28,898 nt of DNA. It comes from Candidatus Hydrogenedentota bacterium. GTDB taxonomy: Bacteria > Hydrogenedentota > Hydrogenedentia > Hydrogenedentales > CAITNO01. Location of the stretch: positions 1 through 28,898 of the forward strand of contig JAKLHG010000001.1 in NCBI GenBank assembly GCA_022710255.1, in the 5' to 3' direction. This document shows, piece by piece, positions 20,746 through 28,898 of this stretch. The position numbers and the translations under genes were made by a program. Position 1 is the first letter of the stretch. Each line of letters opens with the position of its first letter. Under the pieces are notes generated by a model, which was given only the letters and a program-made list of their open reading frames with translations, was not told the DNA's origin and ran no database searches.

Positions 20746-22632
20746 TTATTCTTCCTTGGCGGTATCCAGGGGCAGTTCTTTCCAGAGACCGTCTTTGCCA
20801 ATGTAGAGAATGCCCATGTCGCGCCAGAAATTGAGGCGGGCGAGGGTGTGCGCTATCAGGGCTGAGGTAAGACTGTTCTGGGATTGAATCAAATCATCCT
20901 GAGCATCCACCTGGTCCTGGGCGGTGGCGAGGCCGAGTTCGGAGAGGAGTTGCTGTTCTTCCACGCGGCGCTCGCTCAGTTTGACGCTTTCGAGGGCGAC
21001 CCGGTAGTTGTTTTGGGCCTGCTCCAGGTTGCGCCAGGCGGCGCGCACTTCGAGCTTGATATTGTCTTCCGCGAGGGTGCTGTTGCGCAGACTGCGCTCC
21101 AGGTCGATCAGGGCAGCGCGGTAGGCATTGCGTTCCTGCTTTTTGTCCAGGGCTGGATCGAGGTCCAGGCCGATGTTCCAGTCCATACGGTTGAAGTCCA
21201 GGTCGGCGGGATTGTTTTCTTCCGTGCTGCTTACCAGGGCGTCAGCAACGATGTCCAATCCCGGCTTGAGCGCGTTGGCGGCGACCCGCACGCGCCGCCG
21301 GGCGTCGTCCACGCGATCTTTCTCATTGTACAAGTCGAGGCGCGACACCAACGCCACCTGGGTGGCATCTTCGAGCGCTACCGAGGGATGGTTCAACCCC
21401 TGGGTGCGCAGGCGCTCCATCTCGCGGTTATCCAGAACGATGGGCGTATCGGTGGACAGGCCGAGGAGGATTTTAAATTCGTCCAGTTCTTCCTGGTAGC
21501 GGCGCGCGGCGTTGACATATTCATTTTCGTTGTTCAACCGGAACTGTTCCATACGCCCGAGTTCCGCCTGAGTGCGCAACCCTTCCTGGGCAAAGGCACG
21601 TTCCCGTTCCACATTCATCATGAAGTTCTGAAGGCTGGTCCAGTTGTTGCGCACGATATCGCGCTGACGCAGTACGCTGTAATAGGCCGAACACACATTT
21701 ACCGTGAAGGTCTTCCGGTAATGGGTAAACTCGCGCAATGCGTACAATACGTCCCGTTCTGCCTGGGTCAGTCGTTCGGCAGCGATATCGCGCCCGGCGC
21801 CCCGCAACAGGGGCTGGGCGACGGTCAGTTCCAGGACGGATGCCGATGCTTCCCGGGGGTCACCGGTCAGGAAACGCAGGAAGTTGGTGGTCAGGGATGC
21901 GGCGATGCGCCCGCCGCCGCGCATCAGGCGGCTGACATTCAGCGAGGTATTCCCGGTGACCCGCCGCTCCTCGACCAGTTGGGTGGCGGGTTCATCCAGG
22001 CCCGCCGCTTCGCCGGCCGATTCCAGGAGCCCGGCGTAGGCCCGGAGAAGCTCCGATTGTGAACCCGTCAATTGCTCCAGTTCTCCGACAATGGCGCCAA
22101 CCCCGGCCATGGTCTCCGGGAAAAGGGAAGGAACCGTTTGGTCCTTGGCGGACCTTTGAAGAGCGGTCGCGGCACTCCCGGAAAAGATGGGCGTATACTG
22201 GTGCCGGTCAAGGGTCAGAGCGAGGGCTTCCAGGTACAGGCTTTCCTTGGCATTTTGATATCCGCGATTGCGCTGTACCGCCAGCATAATGGCGTTCTCC
22301 AGAGAGAGGATGGAACTGCCCGCCGGTTCCGTAACGGCTTCACCGAGGCCGGTATCGGGTTCCTCGGTCCTGGGCAGGCTCTCCAGTGCCAGGGGACTGT
22401 CCACCGCGTTCAGGGAGAACTCGGCCTCCGCGCCCGGCACATCAGGGCTTTTTTCTTCAAGAATGCCATAGGCCTCGGCATCGGCCCGCTCCCGGTTTGC
22501 CGTGGTGGAACACCCCGAAAGCACCAGGAGGAACGTCAGCCCGGCCGCAGGCAGCACGCCTGAAAGGCGTCTCCCTGGCAGGAGGGGATGGTTCCGGCTA
22601 TAGCCGGGCACTGGTGGCAGCCGTAACGTCAT
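20746..22632 (-). CDS. TolC-family outer-membrane efflux lipoprotein
   Basis: A 628-residue protein taken from the ATG at 22632; a TTG at 22683 would add 17 residues. After an unusually long N-terminal stretch, a hydrophobic segment ends in a lipobox, LVLSGC (Cys at about 41), giving an acylated outer-membrane protein. The body is TolC-like, with two repeats of long helices. Features include LENAIMLAVQRNRGYQNAKE, GGGRIAASLTTNFL, ELTVAQPLLRGAGRDIAAE, and near the end WRNLEQAQNNYRVALESVKL and a QDQVDAQDDLIQSQNSLTSA helix typical of the family. It begins about 100 bases downstream of dnaE. No periplasmic adaptor or inner-membrane pump gene is adjacent, so its partner is elsewhere. Confidence 0.87.
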   Translation of the reverse strand: MTLRLPPVPGYSRNHPLLPGRRLSGVLPAAGLTFLLVLSGCSTTANRERADAEAYGILEEKSPDVPGAEAEFSLNAVDSPLALESLPRTEEPDTGLGEAVTEPAGSSILSLENAIMLAVQRNRGYQNAKESLYLEALALTLDRHQYTPIFSGSAATALQRSAKDQTVPSLFPETMAGVGAIVGELEQLTGSQSELLRAYAGLLESAGEAAGLDEPATQLVEERRVTGNTSLNVSRLMRGGGRIAASLTTNFLRFLTGDPREASASVLELTVAQPLLRGAGRDIAAERLTQAERDVLYALREFTHYRKTFTVNVCSAYYSVLRQRDIVRNNWTSLQNFMMNVERERAFAQEGLRTQAELGRMEQFRLNNENEYVNAARRYQEELDEFKILLGLSTDTPIVLDNREMERLRTQGLNHPSVALEDATQVALVSRLDLYNEKDRVDDARRRVRVAANALKPGLDIVADALVSSTEENNPADLDFNRMDWNIGLDLDPALDKKQERNAYRAALIDLERSLRNSTLAEDNIKLEVRAAWRNLEQAQNNYRVALESVKLSERRVEEQQLLSELGLATAQDQVDAQDDLIQSQNSLTSALIAHTLARLNFWRDMGILYIGKDGLWKELPLDTAKEE

Positions 22633-22732
22633 GAAACAAGTCCGGGAAGTTGGATTCCCGCGCGCATGCAATGGGAACCGCAAAAAACAAACTTCTTCTT
22701 GTATCTAGTCCTGTTATTGAGGAAACAGGCCA

Positions 22733-25700
22733 TTAATAGACCTCCCGTTTCGCGTCCTGGTTTCCCTGGCGTCGCGGAAAACGTTTCCGGGAATCCTCGC
22801 GAAGAGCGGGTTGTCTGTGGCTGGGCAGGCCGGCGCCGGCGGAGATAAAATAAGCACCCTCTCCAAGCAGCGCTTCGACCTGGTCTTGAAGTTCAGGTGA
22901 GGGACGTACCATGCAGGCACTTGTGGCATGCAGGATTATTTCGCCATAAGAAGCATTAAGGCAATGAACATAAACATCGCAATCGCCCCGGGCGCCTCCC
23001 AGCAGCACGGCAAGGGCGTGCGCGGTCTCCGGGTTTTGTTGTTCCGGTTTCAGCCGGACGTGTACGGCGGTACCCAGCGCTTTCTCCGCCTCGTTTATGG
23101 GGAAGATGCCTTCCGCGATAAGCGTATGCTTGTCTTCCCGTATGTTCACGGTGGCCTTGCAGGCAATGATGCCGTCCGCCACGAGGAGGTCTTTCGTTTC
23201 CGCGTACAGTTTGGGAAAGACGGTCGCTTCGCAGGGCCCCTGGAGCGTTTCCAGTGTCAGAAACGCCATGGGCTCGTTCTTTCTGCTGTAAATTTTTTTG
23301 TGCTCCGTGATGAGACCGCAAACATTCACAATCTCCCCGTCGGTCCGTTCCTCGAAACTGCCCAGGTCCAGGGTGCTCATCCGGCGTATAAGCACGGCAT
23401 GCCGCCGCAGGGGATGGCCCGTGACATAAAGACCGAGCATCTCTTTTTCATAGGCCAGCAACTCCTCCTCGGGCCATTCGGGCAAGTCGGGTCTGACCTG
23501 GGAAGTGTCGAAGACATCATCGGCGCCTTCCATTTCAAAAAGAGAAGTCTGTCCCGCTTCCCGCTCCTTTTGAAGGGACAGGCCCAGTTGAATGGCCTGC
23601 ACGATGACCTCGCAGACCTGGCGACGGTTCCACCCGGTACTGCCGAAGGCACCCGCCTTGTTCAGGCTTTCGATGACCCGGGCATTAACATTCTGGCCGC
23701 TGATGCGGGTGCAGAAATCAAAAATGTCCTGGTAGGGGCCGTTCTTTTCCCGGTCGGCCACAATGGCGTTGCAGGGCACTTCCCCCAGATTTTTTATGGC
23801 GCTCAGTCCAAAGCGGATGGCCTGGTCTTCCACGGTGAAAAGAACCTCGCTGTGGTTGATGTCCGGCGCGAGTACGTTAATCCCGAGCCGGTTGCACTCT
23901 TCCACGTATAAGGCCGTCTTTTTAAGATCGCCCGATTCGCTGATGAGCAGGGCGCACATGAATTCCACGGGATAATGCGCCTTGAGATAGGCGGTCTGAT
24001 AGGCGATAATGGCGTAGGCCATGCTGTGGGATTTATTAAAGCCGTACCCTGAAAACATTTCAATGCGCGCCCACAAATCCTCACCCAGGGCGGCATCGAT
24101 GCCGTTTGCCGCGCATCCCGCCAGGAAATCCGGTTTTTGGGCGTTCAGCAAGTCGTCGTTTTTCTTGGACATGGCGCGGCGCACGATATCGGCCCGGCCC
24201 AGGCTGAACCCGCCGCACACCTGCACAATCTGCATGACCTGCTCCTGATACACGGAAACACCGTAGGTTTCCCTGAGGATGGGTTTGAGCATGGGCGGGT
24301 TGTATACGATAGCCTCCGGGTTTCGTTTATTCTCGATATAGGTGTCGATATACTCCATCGGCCCCGGGCGATACAGGGCGACCAGGGCGTTTATCTCCTC
24401 GATATTTTCGAGGCCGATGCGTTTTGCCACATCGCGCATGCCCGCACTTTCCAGCTGAAACACGCCTGCCGTATCGCCGCTGCGCAGCAGCGCATAGGTT
24501 TTTTCGTCTTCCAGGTCCAGGTTGTCCATATCCAGGGCAACCCCCTGGTGTTTATTAATCAGGCGCACCGCCTCATTCAACATGGTCAGGGTCCGCAGGC
24601 CGAGGATGTCCATTTTGAGCAGGCCGATTTTTTCCACACCCTTCATCTCAACCTGGGTGGTTACCGTATCGGCGCCCGCGGGCTTGAACAGGGCGATATG
24701 GTCCGTAAGCGGATGGTCGCAGAGCACCACGCCCGCCGCGTGCTTGCCGTAACTGTAGATGGTCCCTTCAAGCCGCAACGCCATTTTCCACAGGTGGGCG
24801 ATTTGTTTGTCCTGTGCAATGAGCTGTTGGAGCTCGGCTTCACTCTTATAGGCTTTGTCGAGCGTCACGTTCAGGATGTTGGGGATTAACGCGGCAATCC
24901 GGTTGGCTTCGGCAATGGGCATGTCCATCACGCGCGCAACGCTGCGGACCACGTTCTTCGCCATCATGCGGCCGAAGGTCACGATCTGGCTGACGCAGTC
25001 GGCGCCGTATTTCTTGCGGGAATACTCCAGCAGTTCCTCGCGGCGGTTCATGCAGAAATCGATGTCGATATCGGGCATGCTCACGCGCTCAGGATTCAGG
25101 AACCGTTCAAAAAGCAGCTTGTAGCGCAGGGGATCGAGATTGGTAATGCCCAGGGCATACGCGACGAGGCACCCGGCGCCGGAACCGCGGCCCGGACCCA
25201 CGGGAATCCCCGACTGGCGCGCATAGTGGACCAGATCCCAGACGACCAGGAAATAATCCACAAAGCCCATGCTGATGATAACGCCCAACTCGTATTCCAC
25301 CCGTTCGACGGCGGCGGAAGGCAGCGGCGTCCCATAGCGTTTCTGCAACCCCTCATACACCCGTTCCCGAAGATAGGCCTCCTTGTCCTGCCCGTCGGGC
25401 ACCGGGTAGCTTGGAATGAGTTTCAGGCCGGTGGGCACGGTGGCGTTGCAGCGTTCCGCGATAAGCACGGTATTGGTTACGGCCTCGGGCCACCGCGCAA
25501 AGCACCCTTTCATCTCAGCAGCATTGCGAAAATAAAACTCGTCGTTGGGCAGCCGCATCCGGTCCGTATCCTGCAAGGTCTTCTTGGTTTGCAGACAGAG
25601 CAGAATATCGTGGGCTTCCGAATCCGACCGGTCGAGGTAGTGGCTGTCATTGGTGGCGATGACGGGTACTTTACGTTTCTGCGCCAGGTCATACAGCAGC

Positions 25701-26269
25701 GGGTTCACCTGGTTTTCTTCAGGCATGCCGTGATTCATCATCTCTACACATACGTTATCCGGCCCGAAAATGCCGATGTACTGGTCCAGCGTCTTTTCCG
25801 CTTCTTCCGGCTGTCCCGCCAGCAACATGCGGGGAACGCGTCCGTTAAGGCAGGCCGTCGCCGCAATCAACCCCTCATGATGTTCTTCCAGCAGCGCGAT
25901 ATCGACGCGCGGTTTATAGTGCCAGCCTTCCAGATGGGCCTGCGTACTCAGCTTGCACAGATTGTGGTAGCCCTGTTCGTTCTCGCACAGGAGCAGAAGG
26001 TGGTTGCTGGCTTCCTTGCCGCTTTTGGCCGATTTATCGAACCGGTTTGTGGGCGCCACGTATACTTCGCACCCCAAAATGGGTTTGATGCCTTTCTTCT
26101 TGGCCTCCTGGCAGAACTCAAGCAACCCGAACACCGTTCCGTGGTCCGTCACAGCGCACGCCGGCATATCATATTGCGCGCAGCGCTTGACCAATTCCTC
26201 GGGCTTGGTCAAGCCGTCCAGCAGGCTGAAATGACTGTGCAGATGAAGGTGTACAAAATCAGTGCTCAT
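22733..26269 (-). CDS. dnaE: DNA polymerase III alpha subunit
   Basis: The replicative polymerase, 1178 residues (E. coli DnaE is 1160). An N-terminal PHP domain begins at once (HLHLHSHFSLLDG, residues 7-19; TDHGTVFG at 41-48). The polymerase core has GPGRGSGAG (358-366), the catalytic aspartates D402 and D404 in PDIDIDF, and D554 in KMDILGL. The finger/thumb region contains FQLESAGMRD and GYGFNKSHSMAYA. A C-terminal OB-fold begins near VNVCGLITEHK. The HLH and TDH elements suggest the PHP metal site is largely retained, as in DnaE1 types with proofreading potential. The start overlaps the pncC/cinA gene by 11 bases, so the two are cotranscribed. Confidence 0.96.
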   Translation of the reverse strand: MSTDFVHLHLHSHFSLLDGLTKPEELVKRCAQYDMPACAVTDHGTVFGLLEFCQEAKKKGIKPILGCEVYVAPTNRFDKSAKSGKEASNHLLLLCENEQGYHNLCKLSTQAHLEGWHYKPRVDIALLEEHHEGLIAATACLNGRVPRMLLAGQPEEAEKTLDQYIGIFGPDNVCVEMMNHGMPEENQVNPLLYDLAQKRKVPVIATNDSHYLDRSDSEAHDILLCLQTKKTLQDTDRMRLPNDEFYFRNAAEMKGCFARWPEAVTNTVLIAERCNATVPTGLKLIPSYPVPDGQDKEAYLRERVYEGLQKRYGTPLPSAAVERVEYELGVIISMGFVDYFLVVWDLVHYARQSGIPVGPGRGSGAGCLVAYALGITNLDPLRYKLLFERFLNPERVSMPDIDIDFCMNRREELLEYSRKKYGADCVSQIVTFGRMMAKNVVRSVARVMDMPIAEANRIAALIPNILNVTLDKAYKSEAELQQLIAQDKQIAHLWKMALRLEGTIYSYGKHAAGVVLCDHPLTDHIALFKPAGADTVTTQVEMKGVEKIGLLKMDILGLRTLTMLNEAVRLINKHQGVALDMDNLDLEDEKTYALLRSGDTAGVFQLESAGMRDVAKRIGLENIEEINALVALYRPGPMEYIDTYIENKRNPEAIVYNPPMLKPILRETYGVSVYQEQVMQIVQVCGGFSLGRADIVRRAMSKKNDDLLNAQKPDFLAGCAANGIDAALGEDLWARIEMFSGYGFNKSHSMAYAIIAYQTAYLKAHYPVEFMCALLISESGDLKKTALYVEECNRLGINVLAPDINHSEVLFTVEDQAIRFGLSAIKNLGEVPCNAIVADREKNGPYQDIFDFCTRISGQNVNARVIESLNKAGAFGSTGWNRRQVCEVIVQAIQLGLSLQKEREAGQTSLFEMEGADDVFDTSQVRPDLPEWPEEELLAYEKEMLGLYVTGHPLRRHAVLIRRMSTLDLGSFEERTDGEIVNVCGLITEHKKIYSRKNEPMAFLTLETLQGPCEATVFPKLYAETKDLLVADGIIACKATVNIREDKHTLIAEGIFPINEAEKALGTAVHVRLKPEQQNPETAHALAVLLGGARGDCDVYVHCLNASYGEIILHATSACMVRPSPELQDQVEALLGEGAYFISAGAGLPSHRQPALREDSRKRFPRRQGNQDAKREVY

Positions 26270-26756
26270 GTCCCGCCCCTTCCATTACTTCAAGCAACAA
26301 TGCCAAGGCCGCTTCCGCAGTTTGCGCTTTGACGGCATCGCGGTCCCCGGCAAAGCGCTCCCGCCGGACACGCAGCGCCGCCGGGCCTGCCGCCGCCAGG
26401 CACACCGTGCCCACAGGCTTTTCCGGCGTCCCGCCGCCCGGCCCGGCGATGCCCGTAACCGCCACGGAAAAATCCGCGCCGAACCGTTCCCGGGCACCCA
26501 GCGCCATAGCCTCGGCCACCGCTTCCGAAACCGCACCCGCCGCCGCCAGCGCTTCTTTGGGAACCCCCAGCAACCCTGTTTTTATGGCGTTGGCATACGC
26601 GGTGATACCGCCCAAAAATATGGCCGACGCTCCGGGAACGTTCGTAATGCGATGGGATATAAGACCGCCCGTACAAGACTCCGCGGTGGCCACGGTGCAC
26701 CTGTCCCGGATACACCGCGACACAACCAACGCTTCCAAAGAAACACCCTGATTCAT
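26259..26756 (-). CDS. pncC: CinA-family nicotinamide-nucleotide amidohydrolase (PncC)
   Basis: A 165-residue protein equal to the stand-alone CinA C-terminal domain. The family motifs are clear: TVATAESCTGGLIS (21-34) with the catalytic Ser-Cys region, PGASAIFLGGITAYAN, GAVSEAVAEAMA and VTGIAGPGGGTPEKPVGTV. It deamidates NMN to nicotinate mononucleotide in the NAD recycling pathway. The N-terminal molybdopterin-like domain of full CinA is absent. The ATG at 26756 has AGGAT close by and AGGGG further upstream. It is the first gene of a pncC-dnaE unit (11-base overlap). Confidence 0.92.
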   Translation of the reverse strand: MNQGVSLEALVVSRCIRDRCTVATAESCTGGLISHRITNVPGASAIFLGGITAYANAIKTGLLGVPKEALAAAGAVSEAVAEAMALGARERFGADFSVAVTGIAGPGGGTPEKPVGTVCLAAAGPAALRVRRERFAGDRDAVKAQTAEAALALLLEVMEGAGHEH

Positions 26757-27270
26757 ATCCTGAAATCCCCTTTTAAAGGCTTGGTAACATTAGATTGACC
26801 GCCATCACCGCCCTTGGCAAACCCGTCCAGCCCGACGCATCCGGCCGGTCCGGGGCTTATTGTGCCACATTCCACGTCCTCGGCGGTAGCCCGGTTACAG
26901 CGGGTTTTCCGGCCCCTATTCTCGCGGTATTTCGGTCATCAGCATAGCCACAGCCAAAATCCCAACGTCCTCGCCAATGCATCATGAACCTTTTTTACCC
27001 TGAAAACGGCCCCCTTCCAGGACCAACTGCCGGGCCCCGCGCCTTGAATGCCCTTCGACAGCGGTTGCAGTTTTAATGTCTTTATGCTATACTGAGATGG
27101 ATAAAGTGGAATAATAACCTTTTTATTTTTGTTGATTACTAGCACATTAGGTACTCTTTTTCGCCCGCATGGGGCACAACAGGGGTGGTAACTGTACCGG
27201 GGCAGAACTGTATAGTAGATACAGCCGTGGCCACGGGGTGCTGACAATACCACCATTGCGGAGTGCATTT
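26757..27270. other. 514-bp intergenic region between divergent pncC-dnaE and lipoprotein genes
   Basis: It contains a good plus-strand promoter (27065-27093). No convincing pncC promoter was found, although one must exist near 26770-26850. The frames here are short or antisense. GC-rich stretches near 26830-26930 hold no recognised element. Confidence 0.6.
27065..27093 (+). promoter_or_regulatory. Sigma70-type promoter upstream of the lipoprotein gene
   Basis: TTGCAG (27065-27070), a 17-base spacer and TATACT (27088-27093) in an AT-rich pocket, about 178 bases before the lipoprotein ATG. This leaves a long 5' leader (about 170 bases) whose content I cannot assign. Confidence 0.65.
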
Positions 27271-28053
27271 ATGGTTAAAAGAAGCGGATACAGGCGGATG
27301 ACGGCTTTGCTGCTCCTCCTTTCCGCGGCCATGGTTTCCGGATGTGTCAAGGGCACAAGCGACATCTTCATCGAAGAGATGGAACTGTGCGCCGCCCGGG
27401 AACTGGCCATCTCCAATCCCGTGGGCAATGTCACCGTCACCGGCAACGCGTTCAATGATAACGACGGGGTGGTATTTATCAAGACCGAAAAGTATGTGGA
27501 CGCCTACAGTTTGTTCGGTTTCGCCTCACCCAATGCTTATCTGGACTCGGTGATGGTCTCCCCGACACTGAAGGGTGGGCGGGTGGAGTTGGCCGTACAA
27601 TTGGGCGCCCGCGGCTTCCTGGAACGCCTCTTTGTGCGTATTGTGCCGCATGTCAACCGGTTCGTGGAAACGCCCACCTATATTTCCACAAATGCCGAGG
27701 TCCAGTTTGGCAATATGCACTTACGAAATCTGCCGGGGAACGTGACTGCCGCCGTATCTGTGGGGAATGTGACGACAGCCGCGCCCATGGGCATTTTTGG
27801 AGAACAGCATTTCGACATTCACGTGGGGAAATTGGAGTTGTCTCTTTCCCCAAAGGCAAGTTTTGAATACGATCTGGCGGTGGATATCGGCAAAGCGGAA
27901 TTTCAGGACTTTGACCTTAATCTGCATCAACGTATTATGGGCGCCCGCGCTGCGGGGTTGAAAGGCACCCTTGATCAACCCGGTCTGATTACGGCGAAGG
28001 TGTCCATGGGCACCCTCACGGTAAAGGCGCAGGAAACGACAACGCTTGAATAA
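27271..28053 (+). CDS. Predicted lipoprotein, unrecognised family, beta-rich
   Basis: A 260-residue protein. The ATG at 27271 is chosen because GCGGAG precedes it and the N-terminus is a textbook lipoprotein signal (KRSGYRR, hydrophobic core, lipobox AMVSGC with Cys25). The frame is open upstream to 27169 but that part is not protein-like. The mature part is rich in Val/Gly/Asn with repeating short strands (NPVGNVTVTGN, NAEVQFGNMHLRNLPGNVTA, VSVGNVTTAAP, VGKLELSLSP, VDIGKAEF, VSMGTLTV). This is a ladder pattern like the DUF4097/DUF2807 auto-adhesin-type beta-helices that form surface repeats, but I cannot assign a family with confidence. It appears monocistronic, 198 bases before the aldo/keto reductase. 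Confidence 0.75.
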   Translation: MVKRSGYRRMTALLLLLSAAMVSGCVKGTSDIFIEEMELCAARELAISNPVGNVTVTGNAFNDNDGVVFIKTEKYVDAYSLFGFASPNAYLDSVMVSPTLKGGRVELAVQLGARGFLERLFVRIVPHVNRFVETPTYISTNAEVQFGNMHLRNLPGNVTAAVSVGNVTTAAPMGIFGEQHFDIHVGKLELSLSPKASFEYDLAVDIGKAEFQDFDLNLHQRIMGARAAGLKGTLDQPGLITAKVSMGTLTVKAQETTTLE

Positions 28054-28183
28054 GCCTTCCGCTTCCCGGTCCACATCCACAACTGCTATACGGGGACAAC
28101 TGTTGTCGTTGCGGGAATTATTAAAATAGACGGTACTGTTCTTTTGTTTGTTTTTCATCGTGTGCATTTTCCACGCCGAACAT

Positions 28184-28207
28184 GATAGTATCCGGTTGCG
28201 TACTATC
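28184..28207. promoter_or_regulatory. Possible operator: GATAGTA-N10-TACTATC inverted repeat
   Basis: Exact 7-bp arms with a 10-base spacer, about 45 bases before the aldo/keto reductase start, overlap where a promoter -10 might fall (GATAGTATCC). The spacing fits a dimeric repressor site. No regulator gene is adjacent in the window. Confidence 0.35.
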
Positions 28208-28251
28208 CATACACGGCTGCGAACGCAATCCACACAGAAGGAGAGTAAATC

Positions 28252-28898
28252 ATGCAGTATAAAATGTTGGGGAATTCGGGGATTAAGGCTTCCGTGGTGG
28301 CGATGGGCACCTGGGTGACCGGCGGCGGCCTGACCTGGGATGGGGTTGAGGACAAGGAATCGCTGCGCGCGATTGATGCGGCGCTCGCTGCCGGGGTCAA
28401 CTTTATCGACACCGCACCCGGCTACGGCTGGGGCCACGCGGAGGAAATCATCGCGAAGGCTTTGAAGGGGCGCCGTGACAAGGCGGTCATTGCAACCAAA
28501 TGCGGCATCTGGTGGGAAGATAACCGCGGCGCTTTTCACGCGCATCTTGACGGCAAGGATGTCTATATCAGCCTGCGGCCGGAAACGATTCAGATCGAGG
28601 TCGAAAACAGCCTGCGCCGTCTGGAGACGGATTACATTGATTTGTACCAGACCCACTGGCCGTCGAAAGAACCGGACCTCACGCCCATAGAAGACACCAT
28701 GGCCTGCCTGATGAAGTTGAAGGATGCGGGTAAAATCCGCGCCATCGGGGTGTCGAATGTTTCCCTGGAACAATTGGAGGAAAACGGCGCCTGCGGCCCG
28801 GTGGCCAGCGACCAGTTTCGCTACAGCATGCTTTACAGGGAGCCTGAAGCGCATATCCTGCCCTATTGCCGCCAGAAGGGGTTGGCCACCCTGACCTA
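28252..28898 (+). CDS. Aldo/keto reductase (partial, runs off window end)
   Basis: NAD(P)H-dependent oxidoreductase of the AKR superfamily, 215 codons seen and no stop before the window ends. The ATG at 28252 has a strong AAGGAG at 11 bases. The catalytic tetrad residues are in place: D53 and Y58 (FIDTAPGYG), K83 (IATKCGIW) and H135 (LYQTHWPS). GVSNVSLEQLEE is the cofactor-loop strand. The N-terminal MLGNSGIKASVVAMGTW is typical of the YajO/Tas-like group that reduces aldehydes and sugars. Substrate unknown. The strand antisense to it carries a long open frame that is a shadow. Confidence 0.93.
   Translation, partial: MQYKMLGNSGIKASVVAMGTWVTGGGLTWDGVEDKESLRAIDAALAAGVNFIDTAPGYGWGHAEEIIAKALKGRRDKAVIATKCGIWWEDNRGAFHAHLDGKDVYISLRPETIQIEVENSLRRLETDYIDLYQTHWPSKEPDLTPIEDTMACLMKLKDAGKIRAIGVSNVSLEQLEENGACGPVASDQFRYSMLYREPEAHILPYCRQKGLATLT

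Noticed and set aside
22710..22729. CCTGTT/AACAGG hairpin just after the dnaE stop as a terminator
   Set aside because: The stem is only 6 bp with half A-T pairs, and the T-run is about 20 bases away, so termination is doubtful.
27721..28854. 377-codon minus-strand open frame
   Set aside because: It is antisense to the aldo/keto reductase and the lipoprotein end, both of which have clear starts and motifs.

Overview
The window looks like a chromosomal segment of a GC-rich Gram-negative bacterium. It has two predicted outer-envelope lipoproteins, a TolC-type outer-membrane protein, a type I FecCD importer, bacterial DnaE, and many dispersed palindromic repeats with a relic of a REP-associated transposase. 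Repeat-littered genomes of this kind are common in the PVC/Hydrogenedentes-like groups, but the taxon cannot be fixed from the sequence and that assignment is a guess.

Layout. 1-2570 (+): the tail of a low-molecular-weight protein tyrosine phosphatase, then a BtuF/FecB-type ABC importer (binding protein lacking its N-terminus, ATPase, permease) joined by ATGA overlaps. 2572-4878 (-): a membrane-anchored M28 peptidase. 4879-5700: an intergenic stretch holding two small hydrophobic proteins (39 and 37 aa, minus strand), each with a Shine-Dalgarno sequence and together followed by an intrinsic terminator. 5701-10813 (-): the riboflavin operon, with a sigma70-like promoter, an FMN riboswitch, a terminator, then ribD-ribE-ribBA-ribH-nusB-PHP phosphoesterase, with overlapping or tightly spaced genes. 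10920-11319 (+): a truncated outer-membrane gene behind a promoter.

11320-18795 is the accessory part. It contains a 40-codon relic of a REP-associated (RAYT/Y1) transposase between palindromes, then a decayed restriction-modification operon on the minus strand (methyltransferase remnant, DUF1016/PDDEXK nuclease, GIY-YIG/DEAD-like helicase). Both the nuclease and the helicase are interrupted by a single in-frame TAG, and the methyltransferase is reduced to 63 codons. About 2.7 kb of gene-free DNA follows, packed with inverted-repeat elements of at least five families. A second cluster of the same palindromes lies at 18.4-18.54 kb, so the decayed module is bracketed by related repeats.

18796-28898 returns to ordinary genes: a secreted GH36-type alpha-galactosidase (+), an orphan TolC-like lipoprotein (-), dnaE and pncC/cinA (-, overlapping), an unrecognised lipoprotein (+) behind a good promoter, and an aldo/keto reductase cut by the window end (+).

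The points most worth a second look are the small-protein pair, the palindromes carried inside the DUF1016 reading frame, the RAYT relic with its 3-nt-loop palindromes, the triple-lesion restriction operon, and the FMN riboswitch whose terminator U-tract runs straight into the ribD start codon.
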